DNA of 64,000 bases, from the NCBI GenBank assembly GCA_026390815.1, contig JAPLFH010000054.1:62001-126000 (forward strand). The letters are read 5' to 3'. Position numbers and translations under genes: made by a program. The notes under the pieces were generated by a model. That model did no database searches. It was given only the letters and a program-made list of their open reading frames with translations, and was not told the DNA's origin. This stretch comes from Ignavibacteriales bacterium. GTDB lineage: Bacteria > Bacteroidota > Ignavibacteria > Ignavibacteriales > SURF-24. This document shows, piece by piece, positions 42,759 to 52,004 of this stretch. How positions within the stretch are numbered: position 1 is the stretch's first letter; each line of letters starts with the position of its first letter.

Positions 42759-45209
42759 ATGGCTCTTAAAAAAAAAATAAATAACTTAACTAACACAGAA
42801 AAATATTTTGTTGTTTCGGTAGAAAAAAAGAAAAAAATCCTTGGGATTTTTCTGCTGGTAATTTCACTGTTGTTATTTTTAAGTATAATTTCATACTCTT
42901 CAAAAGATCAAGCTAATCCTCCTTTGCAGCTTAAAGATTTTGTCCGGGTTTTCTCTCCAGATCCTTCATTTGCAAAACAGATTGATGAAACACAAAACTG
43001 GCTTTCGGTCTTTGGTGCATACATCTCTAACTTTTTTGTTAATGCTACTTTAGGATTTAGCTCGATTGTTTTTCCAATTATTATTTTTATCTGGAGTTTT
43101 GAAATTTTACGGAAAAACAAGAACACCAAATTCGCTTTAAGTTTATCCAACTTCTTAATTATTGCTGCTATTCTTATTGCTACTTTATTTGGTGTCCTAC
43201 GGTTTAAATTAAATGTTTTTAGCAGTTTGAATGAACTATCCGGTAATGCTGGTGGTTTTCTTGGATTAACATTAAGTCGGTTGCTTGGTGGTTTAGGCAG
43301 TTTGATTCTACTATCAACATTAATACTTATTACTTTAATTATTGCAATTGATTTGAAACTTAGCAGGTTACTTGAGTTTTTTAAGAGCTTGTTTGAAAAA
43401 GATGAAACAAAATTATCAGCGGAAGAGCGCCAGTCAAAATCAGAAAAAAATCTTTCCAAAATAAAGGAGTTGAAAGAAGATAAACCTAAACGAACACGAT
43501 TAATGAAGTTTAAAAATGATGAAGCTGAAGCTGCTGAACAGGGCGAGGAAACCAAGATTCGAATAGTCCGTTCTGAAGAACCGAAAACTGTTGAAGAAAA
43601 AGTTGAAGAGAAAGATGTTAAATCTGAACAGAAAAAGGAAGACAAGAAAAAAACTGACACTCAATCAATCCAGGAAATTGATAAAGACATAGAAGCCAGG
43701 CTTCCTAATCAATGGGATGAAATTATAAATTACAAAAAACCACCAATTACATTACTCGATCCTGCGCCGGAAGAAAATTATAAAGTTGCAGAAGAAGAAT
43801 TAAAAAAGAATGCTGAACTGTTAAAAGAAAAATTATCTTTGTTCGATATTAAAATTGAGGATATTACGGTTACACCGGGACCAGTAGTTACACTTTATGA
43901 AATTGTTCCTGAACCCGGCGTTAAGATAAGCAGGATTGTTAGTCTGGAGCACGATATTGCTCTTGCGCTTGCCGCAAGAGGAATAAGAATAATTGCTCCA
44001 ATTCCTGGAAAAAGTGCAATTGGTGTAGAAATACCAAATGCTGAAGCAGCTTTGGTTAATGCCCGTTCGGTACTTTCAAAATCAGGCGAGATAAAAGATG
44101 AACTTCCACTTGCCATTGGAAAAACAATAGTAGGTGATGTTCTTATAACCGACCTTGCAAAAATGCCGCACCTGCTTATTGCCGGTTCAACTGGTTCCGG
44201 AAAAAGTGTTGGAATAAATATGATTATCTGCAGCTTGCTTTTTTCCAAGGATCCATCAGATGTAAAGTTTGTTATTATCGATCCAAAAAAGATTGAGCTT
44301 TCTTTCTACCAGAAATTAAACAAACATTTTCTTGCTGTTTCACCTGATCTGGATGAAGAGATAATTACGACTCCACAAAATTCTGTTCTGGTACTTAAAT
44401 CAGTTGAATATGAAATGGAAAAAAGGTACAACCGCCTTGCTAAAGCAGGAGTTAGAAATATTGTAGATTATAATCAGAAAGTTGCTGATCCTAAAAGACG
44501 ACCAAAAGATACCGATGAAGTGCAGCATTATAAAATGCCATATATAATTGTAATAATTGATGAGCTGGCTGATTTGATGATAACAGCAAGCAAGGAAGTG
44601 GAAGAGCCAATTGCGCGCCTTGCTCAATTAGCACGTGCAGTTGGAATTCATTTGGTGCTTGCAACTCAGCGTCCATCTGTAAATGTTATTACCGGTGTTA
44701 TTAAAGCCAATTTTTCTGCAAGGATGGCTTACCAGGTTGCAACAAAAGTTGATTCGAGAACTATCCTGGATATGAACGGTGCCGAACAATTGCTTGGAAG
44801 AGGAGATATGTTGTTCCTTCCATCAGGAACACCTAAACCGATTCGTGTTCAGAATGCTTTTATTTCTACAGAAGAAGTTGAAAGAATAACAAACCATATT
44901 TATTCGCAGCCAGGATATTCTAAAAGATATTTCCTTCCGTCGCTTTATGAAAAGAAGAAAGAATCAGAAGGTGGATTTCTTGCCGACCGTGATCCGATGT
45001 TTGATGACGCAGCTAAAGTAATTGTTAGACATCAGCAGGGTTCTGTTTCGCTTTTACAAAGACGTCTTAAACTTGGCTATTCCAGGGCAGCAAGAATTGT
45101 TGATCAGCTTGAAGAAGCTGGAATTGTGGGTCCTGCCGATGGAAGCAAGGTGCGTTCAGTTTTGGTAGATGATGAGCAACAATTGGAAACAATATTACGC
45201 AGTCTTTAG
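42759..45209 (+). CDS. ftsK: DNA translocase FtsK
   Basis: 816 residues. Four membrane helices at the N-terminus (about 28-205), then a charged linker rich in Lys/Glu (about 210-320), then the motor: Walker A GSTGSGKSVG near 476-485, Walker B YIIVIIDELADL near 592-603, and the C-terminal winged-helix gamma domain (SVSLLQRRLKLGYSRAARIV) that reads polar DNA motifs. It couples chromosome segregation to cell division. Length matches Bacteroidota FtsK. Confidence 0.95.
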   Translation: MALKKKINNLTNTEKYFVVSVEKKKKILGIFLLVISLLLFLSIISYSSKDQANPPLQLKDFVRVFSPDPSFAKQIDETQNWLSVFGAYISNFFVNATLGFSSIVFPIIIFIWSFEILRKNKNTKFALSLSNFLIIAAILIATLFGVLRFKLNVFSSLNELSGNAGGFLGLTLSRLLGGLGSLILLSTLILITLIIAIDLKLSRLLEFFKSLFEKDETKLSAEERQSKSEKNLSKIKELKEDKPKRTRLMKFKNDEAEAAEQGEETKIRIVRSEEPKTVEEKVEEKDVKSEQKKEDKKKTDTQSIQEIDKDIEARLPNQWDEIINYKKPPITLLDPAPEENYKVAEEELKKNAELLKEKLSLFDIKIEDITVTPGPVVTLYEIVPEPGVKISRIVSLEHDIALALAARGIRIIAPIPGKSAIGVEIPNAEAALVNARSVLSKSGEIKDELPLAIGKTIVGDVLITDLAKMPHLLIAGSTGSGKSVGINMIICSLLFSKDPSDVKFVIIDPKKIELSFYQKLNKHFLAVSPDLDEEIITTPQNSVLVLKSVEYEMEKRYNRLAKAGVRNIVDYNQKVADPKRRPKDTDEVQHYKMPYIIVIIDELADLMITASKEVEEPIARLAQLARAVGIHLVLATQRPSVNVITGVIKANFSARMAYQVATKVDSRTILDMNGAEQLLGRGDMLFLPSGTPKPIRVQNAFISTEEVERITNHIYSQPGYSKRYFLPSLYEKKKESEGGFLADRDPMFDDAAKVIVRHQQGSVSLLQRRLKLGYSRAARIVDQLEEAGIVGPADGSKVRSVLVDDEQQLETILRSL

Positions 45210-45237
45210 TATAACATTCAACTTTTGGATGATTGAA

Positions 45238-45864
45238 ATGAAAAATATCTTTAAATTAATTTTAATACTGATGATGCCAGCAGTTTTGCTTTGTCAGAAT
45301 GGAAATCAGGTATTAAAAAACCTTCAAACTAAGTTTGAATCTATCACCAATTTCAGCTCTGAGTTTTCACAATCCAGCAGATTTGCTGATAGTAAAAAAC
45401 CAATTACTTACTTGGGAAAATTCTTTTTTGAAAAGGAAAATAAATACAGAATTGAACTGAAGAATTCTGAAATAATTTCTGATGGTAAAACCATTTGGAA
45501 TTATAACAAAGCTGCAAAAAAAGTAATACTTGGCAACGCTGAAGATAATTCTTCTTCATTTTCTTTAAAAAATATTGTTTATGAATATCCCTCCCAGAGT
45601 AATGTAGAATATGTTGGCAAAGAAACAATGGATGGAAAATCCTGCGAAGTTATCCGTTTAACTCCCAAAGAAAGGAAGAAAAGTTTTGAAGCAATAAAAA
45701 TTTGGGTGGATGATTCCAATCTTATTAAAAAAGTTGAAATAAGTGATAATAATGGAGCGACCTTAGAATTTGAACTTTCCAATATAAAATTGAACCAAAA
45801 AATTTCTAACGACAAATTCAATTTCAGCCCAACAAAAGGAATAGAAGTTATTGACCTCAGATAA
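45238..45864 (+). CDS. lolA: Outer-membrane lipoprotein carrier LolA
   Basis: 208 residues from ATG 45238, which begins the signal peptide (KNIFKLILILMMPAVLLC). The frame is open to 45169, but that would overlap ftsK. Family features: FESITNFSSEFSQSS, GKFFFEKENKYRIEL, SDGKTIWNYNKAAKK and a C-terminal FNFSPTKGIEVIDL. LolA carries lipoproteins across the periplasm. It follows ftsK as in many bacteria. Confidence 0.88.
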   Translation: MKNIFKLILILMMPAVLLCQNGNQVLKNLQTKFESITNFSSEFSQSSRFADSKKPITYLGKFFFEKENKYRIELKNSEIISDGKTIWNYNKAAKKVILGNAEDNSSSFSLKNIVYEYPSQSNVEYVGKETMDGKSCEVIRLTPKERKKSFEAIKIWVDDSNLIKKVEISDNNGATLEFELSNIKLNQKISNDKFNFSPTKGIEVIDLR

Positions 45865-46924
45865 CAAGACAAGTTTTACAATTAAGCAAACCACCGGGGT
45901 TATTATTTCTCTCCTGCTTACCGCAATTTTTTTGTACATTGCTTTTCATGGTGTAAATTTCAGTCGTATCATTAATCTAATTTCTCAATCTTCTATTTTC
46001 TGGATAATAGTTTTAATTCTTTCGTTATTGCTCTCCCATTTCTTAAGGGCAGTCCGTTGGAAAATCATTATTGGTTCAGTCAAACCAAATGCATCTTTAT
46101 TAAATTTATTTGGAGCATTAATGGTTGGGTATGGTGTTAACTGTGCTATACCACGCCTTGGTGAAGTTTCCCGTGCGGTTGTTTTAGGTAGATGGGAAAA
46201 ATTGTCCAGATCTTCTTTGTTCGGAACGGTAATAGTGGAAAGAGTAATTGATATTTTGGCTTTTGCTGCAACAGTTGTAATTAGTGCTTTTATCTGGACT
46301 GGAAATCTATATGCAAATTTCCCCTGGTTAAAAACTTCAATATATATTGTTACAGTTTTGATGGTTGCAATTATTTTATTCCTCTTCCTATTGATTGAAA
46401 TGAAAGAGAAATTGTCTAAGGTAATTGTTAGAATTATTGGGAAAGTTTCCGAAAAATTCGCTAACAAAATTGCTTACATTTTCGAAATGCTATTGATGGG
46501 ATTTGGAAGTTTAAAGGGAATTAGGAATTATTTCCTTACCGTGTTGATTACTGTAATTATTCTTTTAATTTACGCGCTTAATTCATACATCGGATTTCTG
46601 ATTGTTGGGATGGAAAATATTACTTCCGTAAACTACGGTATGGCTTGGATGGTTATGAGTATTAGTTCAATAGGAGTTATTATTCCCACACCTGGGGGTA
46701 CCGGTTCCTACCACACACTTGCCAAATCGGTACTGGTATTATTGTTTGGTTTTGGAGAAGAAATAAGTCTTGCATATGCCATTGTTACACATATTGTATC
46801 ATATTTGCTTTTTGTTGTTACTGCACTTGTTTTTTTCTTTTGGCTGGATAAAAAATATGCTAAACGTAATGGAAGAAGAGAAAAATTTTCTGATATTATT
46901 AAAACACAAATGGATGAAGAATGA
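45851..46924 (+). CDS. Flippase-like membrane protein (YbhN/LPG synthase TM family)
   Basis: A 357-residue polytopic protein (about eight helices) of the lysylphosphatidylglycerol synthase transmembrane / YbhN family. Conserved elements are FLRAVRWKIIIG, NCAIPRLGEVSRAVVL and the VIPTPGGTGSYH loop. Such proteins are thought to flip lipids or lipid-linked sugars. The start is TTG 45851, overlapping lolA by 14 bp, with AAAGGA 10 bp upstream; no ATG occurs in the first membrane helix. The stop overlaps the next ATG (ATGA). Confidence 0.82.
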   Translation: MTSDNKTSFTIKQTTGVIISLLLTAIFLYIAFHGVNFSRIINLISQSSIFWIIVLILSLLLSHFLRAVRWKIIIGSVKPNASLLNLFGALMVGYGVNCAIPRLGEVSRAVVLGRWEKLSRSSLFGTVIVERVIDILAFAATVVISAFIWTGNLYANFPWLKTSIYIVTVLMVAIILFLFLLIEMKEKLSKVIVRIIGKVSEKFANKIAYIFEMLLMGFGSLKGIRNYFLTVLITVIILLIYALNSYIGFLIVGMENITSVNYGMAWMVMSISSIGVIIPTPGGTGSYHTLAKSVLVLLFGFGEEISLAYAIVTHIVSYLLFVVTALVFFFWLDKKYAKRNGRREKFSDIIKTQMDEE

Positions 46925-47562
46925 AAAAATTACTATTACTACTTTTTTTTGTTAGTATAGAATTAAACGCACAAATTGATATTAGTGCAGGTATGGGCAT
47001 TAATTTTTCATCAATGGCTTCATTGAACGATTATATAAGCGCACTGAATCCCTCCAACCAGCTTACAACATTTAATTCCAACGTTGAGTTTTATGGCGAG
47101 GTTGGTTATTTATATTCAAACAGTTTTCTTTTAGCGCTTGATTATTCATTCTCGATTTTTTCTTATACTAATCAATATGCGGGAATTGGAAAATATGAAT
47201 TAGCATTTAATCAGCATTCTCCAACAGTAATGGCTTATTACCATATTAAAGGTGATGGATATAAATTTAAATTAGGTGGGGGATTAGGTTTAAGATATGT
47301 TTCACTTTCCGAAACACTACCGCAATCTAACTCATCAAAAAACTACACAGCAACTGGATTTGGTATTCTGTTAAAGGCAGAAGGGAACACTTCTATTGGA
47401 AAAAATATTTATGCTACCATTGCACTAATTTTAAAAATGGATTATCCAGGCGTACCAAAGTCCGGCGGTACTTCTTTATCTTACAATCCTTCAAGCATCC
47501 AGGATGTAAATGTTAATGCTGTATCCGGTGGAATTAGACTTGGAATACTCTACACTTTTTAA
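46921..47562 (+). CDS. Outer-membrane beta-barrel protein
   Basis: 213 residues with signal peptide (KKLLLLLFFVSIELNA, cleavage before QID) and alternating barrel strands (ISAGMGINFSSMA, VEFYGEVGYLY, FKLGGGLGLRYV) ending in IRLGILYTF with a terminal phenylalanine. It is coupled to the preceding membrane protein by ATGA overlap and is 8 bp from uppP. No specific family was recognised. Confidence 0.75.
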   Translation: MKKLLLLLFFVSIELNAQIDISAGMGINFSSMASLNDYISALNPSNQLTTFNSNVEFYGEVGYLYSNSFLLALDYSFSIFSYTNQYAGIGKYELAFNQHSPTVMAYYHIKGDGYKFKLGGGLGLRYVSLSETLPQSNSSKNYTATGFGILLKAEGNTSIGKNIYATIALILKMDYPGVPKSGGTSLSYNPSSIQDVNVNAVSGGIRLGILYTF

Positions 47563-47570
47563 GAGGAACT

Positions 47571-48413
47571 ATGAACATTATTGAAGCGATAATTCTGGGT
47601 GTTGTTCAAGGACTTACAGAATTTTTACCGATAAGCAGCACAGCTCATTTAACAATTGCTGGTAAGTTGATGAATGTAATTTCTCAGGCAAATCCGGAAA
47701 GATGGACGGCATTTATCGCAGTTATCCAGTTAGGAACGATGTTAGCGGTGGTAATTTATTTCTGGCTGGACCTTTGGAAAATAATAACTGAGTTTTTAAG
47801 CAACAACTTTTTTAAAAGAAAAAAATTTGCAGAACAAACATTAAATTCCAAAATGGGATGGTATATTCTAATTGGTACTTTACCAATCGTTATTCTTGGA
47901 TTAAGTTTTAAAAATGCAATAGAAGGTGCACTTACTAAAAATTTATTGGTAATTTCCATAAGTTTGATTGCACTTGCAGTCTTACTTGCAATCGCAGAAA
48001 AAGTTAGCAAGTATGTAAAAGATATTCATCAGGTAAAATGGTATGATGCTTTACTCGTTGGTTTTGGTCAGGCGATGGCATTAATTCCTGGAGCATCGCG
48101 TTCCGGTACAACAATTACAGCCGGATTATTTTTAGGATTCAACAGAGAAACCGCAGCAAGATTTTCATTTTTGCTTAGCATTCCAGCGGTTTTAGCAAGC
48201 GGTTTGCTTGAGCTTAAAGAATCATTACCATACATAAATTTATCCGATATTGTAAATCTCAGCGCCGCCGCTTTAGCGGCTGGCATCAGCGGTTATTTGG
48301 CAATTGATTTTCTTTTAAAGTTTCTTAGAAAAAATTCAACTTTCATTTTTATATATTACAGAATAATTTTGGGTGTTGGAATTTTGTTATTGCTTGGGTT
48401 ACATTATGTTTAA
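47571..48413 (+). CDS. uppP: Undecaprenyl-diphosphatase UppP/BacA
   Basis: A 280-residue polytopic enzyme that recycles undecaprenyl pyrophosphate for peptidoglycan and other glycans. Both signature regions are present: LGVVQGLTEFLPISSTAHL at residues 8-26 and PGASRSGTTITAGLFLG. Length is normal. GAGGAAC lies before ATG. It ends a run of cell-envelope genes. Confidence 0.95.
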   Translation: MNIIEAIILGVVQGLTEFLPISSTAHLTIAGKLMNVISQANPERWTAFIAVIQLGTMLAVVIYFWLDLWKIITEFLSNNFFKRKKFAEQTLNSKMGWYILIGTLPIVILGLSFKNAIEGALTKNLLVISISLIALAVLLAIAEKVSKYVKDIHQVKWYDALLVGFGQAMALIPGASRSGTTITAGLFLGFNRETAARFSFLLSIPAVLASGLLELKESLPYINLSDIVNLSAAALAAGISGYLAIDFLLKFLRKNSTFIFIYYRIILGVGILLLLGLHYV

Positions 48414-48502
48414 CCAAGCTTGGAATGTAAATATGGCTAATTACATTTCGCCCTTTCCAACATTTCATTAACAAATATTTGAAATAATATAAAGGAGTAA
48501 CA

Positions 48503-49204
48503 ATGTTTAAATCTCTAATTTCAGTTTTCTTAGTAATGCTTATACTTGGTTGCAATAATTCAAAAAAAACAGAAGGTGCAGCGATGCAAGAAGCTGATTC
48601 AACAAAATCAAAGGAGTCAACTGTGGACATGAATTCAATTGAAAAAGTAATTAGTAAAACTCCAGACTCAATAACTGTTGCCACAATCACTACAAAACTT
48701 GGTAATATTGAAGTAGAGTTATATACTAACGATGCACCAAAAACCACACGTAATTTTATTGGGTTAAGCATGATGGGATTTTTCAATAACATTATATTCC
48801 ACAGGGTTTCCAAAGGATTTGTAATTCAAGGTGGCGATCCTACAGGAAGTGGCAGCGGTGGCTCAAGCATTTATGGTGGTGAGTTTGAAGACGAATTAAA
48901 TCCTGAAACAAATAGTTATAAAAACGGATATGACCGTGGTGTACTTGCAATGGCTAACAAAGGTGAAAACACAAATACCTCCCAGTTTTTCATTATGCTT
49001 AGCGATGTACCACAAATGCCAAAAAAATATACAATCTTTGGCAAAGTAATTAAAGGAATGAATGTGGTTGATAAAATAGCTGCTGGTAAAATTGTTCCTC
49101 AAATGGGTCCAACCGATGGTAAACCAGAACAACCAATCGCAATGGAAAAAGTATCCGTTGAAAAACGGGTTTCTAAAATCAACAGCATTTTTGATACAAA
49201 ATAA
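48503..49204 (+). CDS. Cyclophilin-type peptidyl-prolyl isomerase, lipoprotein
   Basis: 233 residues. The N-terminus has a lipobox (VMLILGC), so the enzyme is probably lipid-anchored in the periplasm. After a Ser/Lys-rich linker (25-55) comes a cyclophilin domain with FHRVSKGFVIQGGDPTG, GGEFEDEL and SQFFIMLSDVP; the catalytic arginine is in HRV. It assists folding of secreted proteins. Ribosome binding site AAAGGAG is 7 bp before ATG. Confidence 0.9.
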   Translation: MFKSLISVFLVMLILGCNNSKKTEGAAMQEADSTKSKESTVDMNSIEKVISKTPDSITVATITTKLGNIEVELYTNDAPKTTRNFIGLSMMGFFNNIIFHRVSKGFVIQGGDPTGSGSGGSSIYGGEFEDELNPETNSYKNGYDRGVLAMANKGENTNTSQFFIMLSDVPQMPKKYTIFGKVIKGMNVVDKIAAGKIVPQMGPTDGKPEQPIAMEKVSVEKRVSKINSIFDTK

Positions 49205-49216
49205 ATATTGTGAATC

Positions 49217-49266
49217 GACATAACTTGCCGGCTTGTAATTCATGAGTCAAGTTATGTCAATTCTTT
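49217..49266 (+). terminator. Intrinsic terminator
   Basis: GACATAACTTG (49217-49227) pairs perfectly with CAAGTTATGTC (49248-49258), then AATTCTTTT. It lies 12 bp after the cyclophilin gene and before holA. Confidence 0.65.
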
Positions 49267-49273
49267 TAATACA

Positions 49274-50299
49274 ATGGCTAAAAAGAAAGTAGAAGTACCA
49301 TCCATATATACAATAGGAAAGTTTCTAAAAAAAGAAACTCTGCTTCCAATCTATTGTTTTTATGGTGATGATACTTTTAGTATTGAAAACGCGGTTAAAG
49401 CTGTGGAAAAAGTTGTTGATCCATTTTTAACCTCCGACTTTGATAAAGAAATTATTAACGCAGAAGAAAGAACAGTTGTTGAAGTGATCGATTTAGCTTT
49501 AGCTTTTCCATTTGGTTCAGAAAAGAAATTAATAATTCTAAAAGATTTTGATGAACTAAAAGGAGATAAAAAACAATTTGCTCCATATGTAAAAAATCCT
49601 TCTGCATCAACAGTAATGCTGATTACAAAATATGGTAATATTGCTAATCTTGAGGCAGAACCATTTGCCGCACTTCTTGATAAGAATTTTCTGTTTGAAG
49701 CTAATGAGTTAAAAGGAAAAGATCTTTCAAGTTGGATAGTTAAATTCGCAGCGAAAAATGGAAAAATTATTTCCACAGAAAATGCTGAACTTTTAATTGA
49801 TACTGTTGGTGACAACAGAACACTGATTGAAATGCAGCTTCAGAAAATATTTACGTACCTTGGCGATAATAAAGAAATTAGACTTGATGTTATTAAGAGT
49901 GTTGCTTCCCAGCTAAAAGAATATATCATTTTTGATTTGCTTAATGCAGTTGGCAGCAGAAATAAATCAAAAGCAGTTGAGGTTCTTTTTAATCTACTTG
50001 CACAGGGGGATGAAGATAAGCAAGCACTTTTTATTCTTGCTATGCTTAATAAATACTTTACCAGCATCGCTCAAATTCCAGAGTTAGAAAAGGATAATAT
50101 TACCGAACAGGCTAAAGCAAGAATTATTGGAACTCATCCTTACTATTATAAGGAATACGTGAAGGCAAGTAATTTTTATAAGGAACCAAAGATTCTTAAA
50201 ATTAGCAGAGCATTGCTAAATGCTGATGTTACTATGAAAACAACTTCAACAGATACTAAGACTGTAATGCTAATGCTTTTAGCAGAAATATTTCAATGA
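49274..50299 (+). CDS. holA: DNA polymerase III delta subunit
   Basis: A 341-residue HolA, the clamp-loader wrench subunit. The sequence starts with a basic tail, then YCFYGDDTFSIENAVKAVEK in the AAA-like domain I, LAFPFGSEKKLIILKDFDEL, and a C-terminal helical bundle domain (AQGDEDKQALFILAMLNKYF). Length is typical. It overlaps no other gene, and the terminator of the cyclophilin gene ends just before it. Confidence 0.9.
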   Translation: MAKKKVEVPSIYTIGKFLKKETLLPIYCFYGDDTFSIENAVKAVEKVVDPFLTSDFDKEIINAEERTVVEVIDLALAFPFGSEKKLIILKDFDELKGDKKQFAPYVKNPSASTVMLITKYGNIANLEAEPFAALLDKNFLFEANELKGKDLSSWIVKFAAKNGKIISTENAELLIDTVGDNRTLIEMQLQKIFTYLGDNKEIRLDVIKSVASQLKEYIIFDLLNAVGSRNKSKAVEVLFNLLAQGDEDKQALFILAMLNKYFTSIAQIPELEKDNITEQAKARIIGTHPYYYKEYVKASNFYKEPKILKISRALLNADVTMKTTSTDTKTVMLMLLAEIFQ

Positions 50300-50468
50300 T
50301 TGGTTAAAGTGATTAGATTGCTTGATCATTTTAAATTTGATAACTTATTTATTTTTATCAAACAAAAGCCCAGCTATTGAGTACGGAATCCTTGCTTTTG
50401 CTCACTCATTTCTGTAAAATTGACCTGAAAAATCTGAAACAATTTTTAACTATAAGAGTATAATATCA

Positions 50469-51050
50469 TTGTTGAACAATTTATCAACGCTTACTGACGA
50501 ACAACTTATAAGCGAGTTTCAAATTAATAATACAGTTGAAGCTTATGAGCTACTGGTTAAGCGATACAAAGACCCGTTGATGAACTTCGTTTACCGCTTT
50601 GTTGGCGATAGGGATGTAAGTTCTGATGTTGTTCAGGATACAATGATTCGTTTTTATCTGAATAAAGATTCTTATAAATCCTTTGCAAAGTTCTCTACAT
50701 GGATTTATACAATTGCTACTAATCTGGCTAAAAATGAATTGAAAAGAAGGAAAAGGAAAAGACTTTTTTCTATAGATAATGATGATGATGAACAAGAAAT
50801 AGTTATTAAAGATAATGCAGCTTTACCGGATGTTCTTGCGGATAGTGAATTAAAGAACCGGATAATTGAAAAAGCACTTTCCAAAGTAAAACCTGTTTAT
50901 AGAGAAGTTGTTATACTTAGAGATGTGCAGGACTTATCATACGAGGAAATAGCAGAAATTACGGGTTTATCAATTGGAACCGTTAAATCGAGAATTAATC
51001 GTGGAAGAACACAACTACAAAAATTGTTAAAATTTATATACCATGAGTAA
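50469..51050 (+). CDS. ECF RNA polymerase sigma factor
   Basis: 193 residues. Region 2 includes YKDPLMNFVYRFVGDRDVSS and VVQDTMIRFYL; region 4 includes LSYEEIAEITGLSIGTVKSR, followed by an INRGRTQL tail. The order, length and NRGR ending identify an extracytoplasmic-function sigma-70 factor. The start is a TTG (50469 or 50472) with only a weak AAGAG before it. The next gene, a single-span membrane protein, begins 5 bp after its stop and is probably its anti-sigma partner. Confidence 0.9.
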   Translation: MLNNLSTLTDEQLISEFQINNTVEAYELLVKRYKDPLMNFVYRFVGDRDVSSDVVQDTMIRFYLNKDSYKSFAKFSTWIYTIATNLAKNELKRRKRKRLFSIDNDDDEQEIVIKDNAALPDVLADSELKNRIIEKALSKVKPVYREVVILRDVQDLSYEEIAEITGLSIGTVKSRINRGRTQLQKLLKFIYHE

Positions 51051-51055
51051 CGCCT

Positions 51056-51721
51056 ATGTTAAAAAATTACAATGATGAAAAATTTACTAATGTGATAAAT
51101 TCACTAAGGGAATTGCCACACATACCTGCTCCAAACGATTTTGAAGTAAATCTAAAAAGGGAACTGAATACTGTTTCGCAAATACCTCTTCCAAAACCTG
51201 TGCGATACTATTCGTTTTCTAGGAAATTTGCTCCTGCATTTGGATTAGCAGCAATTTTATTTTTAATCTTTTTGATGATCTTGAACCAAGGTCCATCTGA
51301 AATTGAAAACCCATTTTTAAAACCGCCATCTTTACGCACTTCTTCCAGTAATCTTAAAAGTGAACAGCTCAATAATCAAATAATAATTACTGAAAACGAT
51401 GTTGTGATCGATAAAACAAAACCTTTGGAGGTAAAATCCTCCGCTTCAGGTCCAGTTTTAAATAACTTAACAAAACCGGAATTTGCTGCTGAAAGTAAGA
51501 AGAATAAATTTATTGATTTAATTTATGCTACAACGGATGAAAATAACATCGATAAAAGTTTACGCGTAAAACCTGGTAGCAAAACACTTAATAATAATAA
51601 TACCGGTCAAACTGTAGATTTTAATGGATTTAATATTATTCAAGATGAAGACCAGACGATGGATGAACTTAGAGCCAGAATGGATTCTTTAAAGAAAGAG
51701 ACAAAGGGAAAAAATAAATAG
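51056..51721 (+). CDS. Single-span membrane protein, probable anti-sigma factor
   Basis: 221 residues with a cytoplasmic N-terminal part (1-57), one membrane helix (about 58-77, FAPAFGLAAILFLIFLMIL) and a Ser/Asn/Lys-rich periplasmic part. It is 5 bp behind the ECF sigma gene, which is the standard anti-sigma arrangement. The zinc-type HxxxCxxC motif is absent, so if it is an anti-sigma factor it belongs to a non-zinc group. This call rests on position and topology. Confidence 0.6.
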   Translation: MLKNYNDEKFTNVINSLRELPHIPAPNDFEVNLKRELNTVSQIPLPKPVRYYSFSRKFAPAFGLAAILFLIFLMILNQGPSEIENPFLKPPSLRTSSSNLKSEQLNNQIIITENDVVIDKTKPLEVKSSASGPVLNNLTKPEFAAESKKNKFIDLIYATTDENNIDKSLRVKPGSKTLNNNNTGQTVDFNGFNIIQDEDQTMDELRARMDSLKKETKGKNK

Positions 51722-51955
51722 TGATAATGTAAATCTCATTTTCCAATAATTACAAAGATTCCCATTCGGAAGGAACAGGGGACTATTTTGGGGAAGTCAA
51801 TTCGCAGCTAAAAGTTATCCCGCGGGTAATTATATGAAACAGTTTTTGTGATTTGTTAATTAACTTTTAGATCGAAGAATCTTGTGTACCTATCAGTTTA
51901 TTGCATACAACGTGGAGCTTACTCCAAAATCATTAACAAATAATTTTAATATAAC

Positions 51956-51986
51956 TTTACAGAGTTTCCTGAATTACTTAAGTTTG
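51956..51986 (+). promoter_or_regulatory. Bacteroidota-type promoter
   Basis: TTTA (51956-51959), 19-bp spacer, TAAGTTTG (51979-51986). The -7 box is exact, the -33 box has one mismatch. The ATG of the FAD oxidoreductase is 18 bp downstream, so the leader would be short. Confidence 0.4.
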
Positions 51987-52004
51987 GATTAAAAATAGGT
52001 AGAT

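Noticed and set aside
42908-43660. 250-aa frame on the minus strand opposite ftsK
   Set aside because: It is antisense to the membrane and linker part of a clear ftsK gene; the composition (Ser/Phe/Lys runs) mirrors the Lys/Glu codons of the linker.
45985-46467. 160-aa minus-strand frame inside the flippase-like gene
   Set aside because: Antisense to an intact polytopic membrane protein gene; no ribosome binding site or family match.
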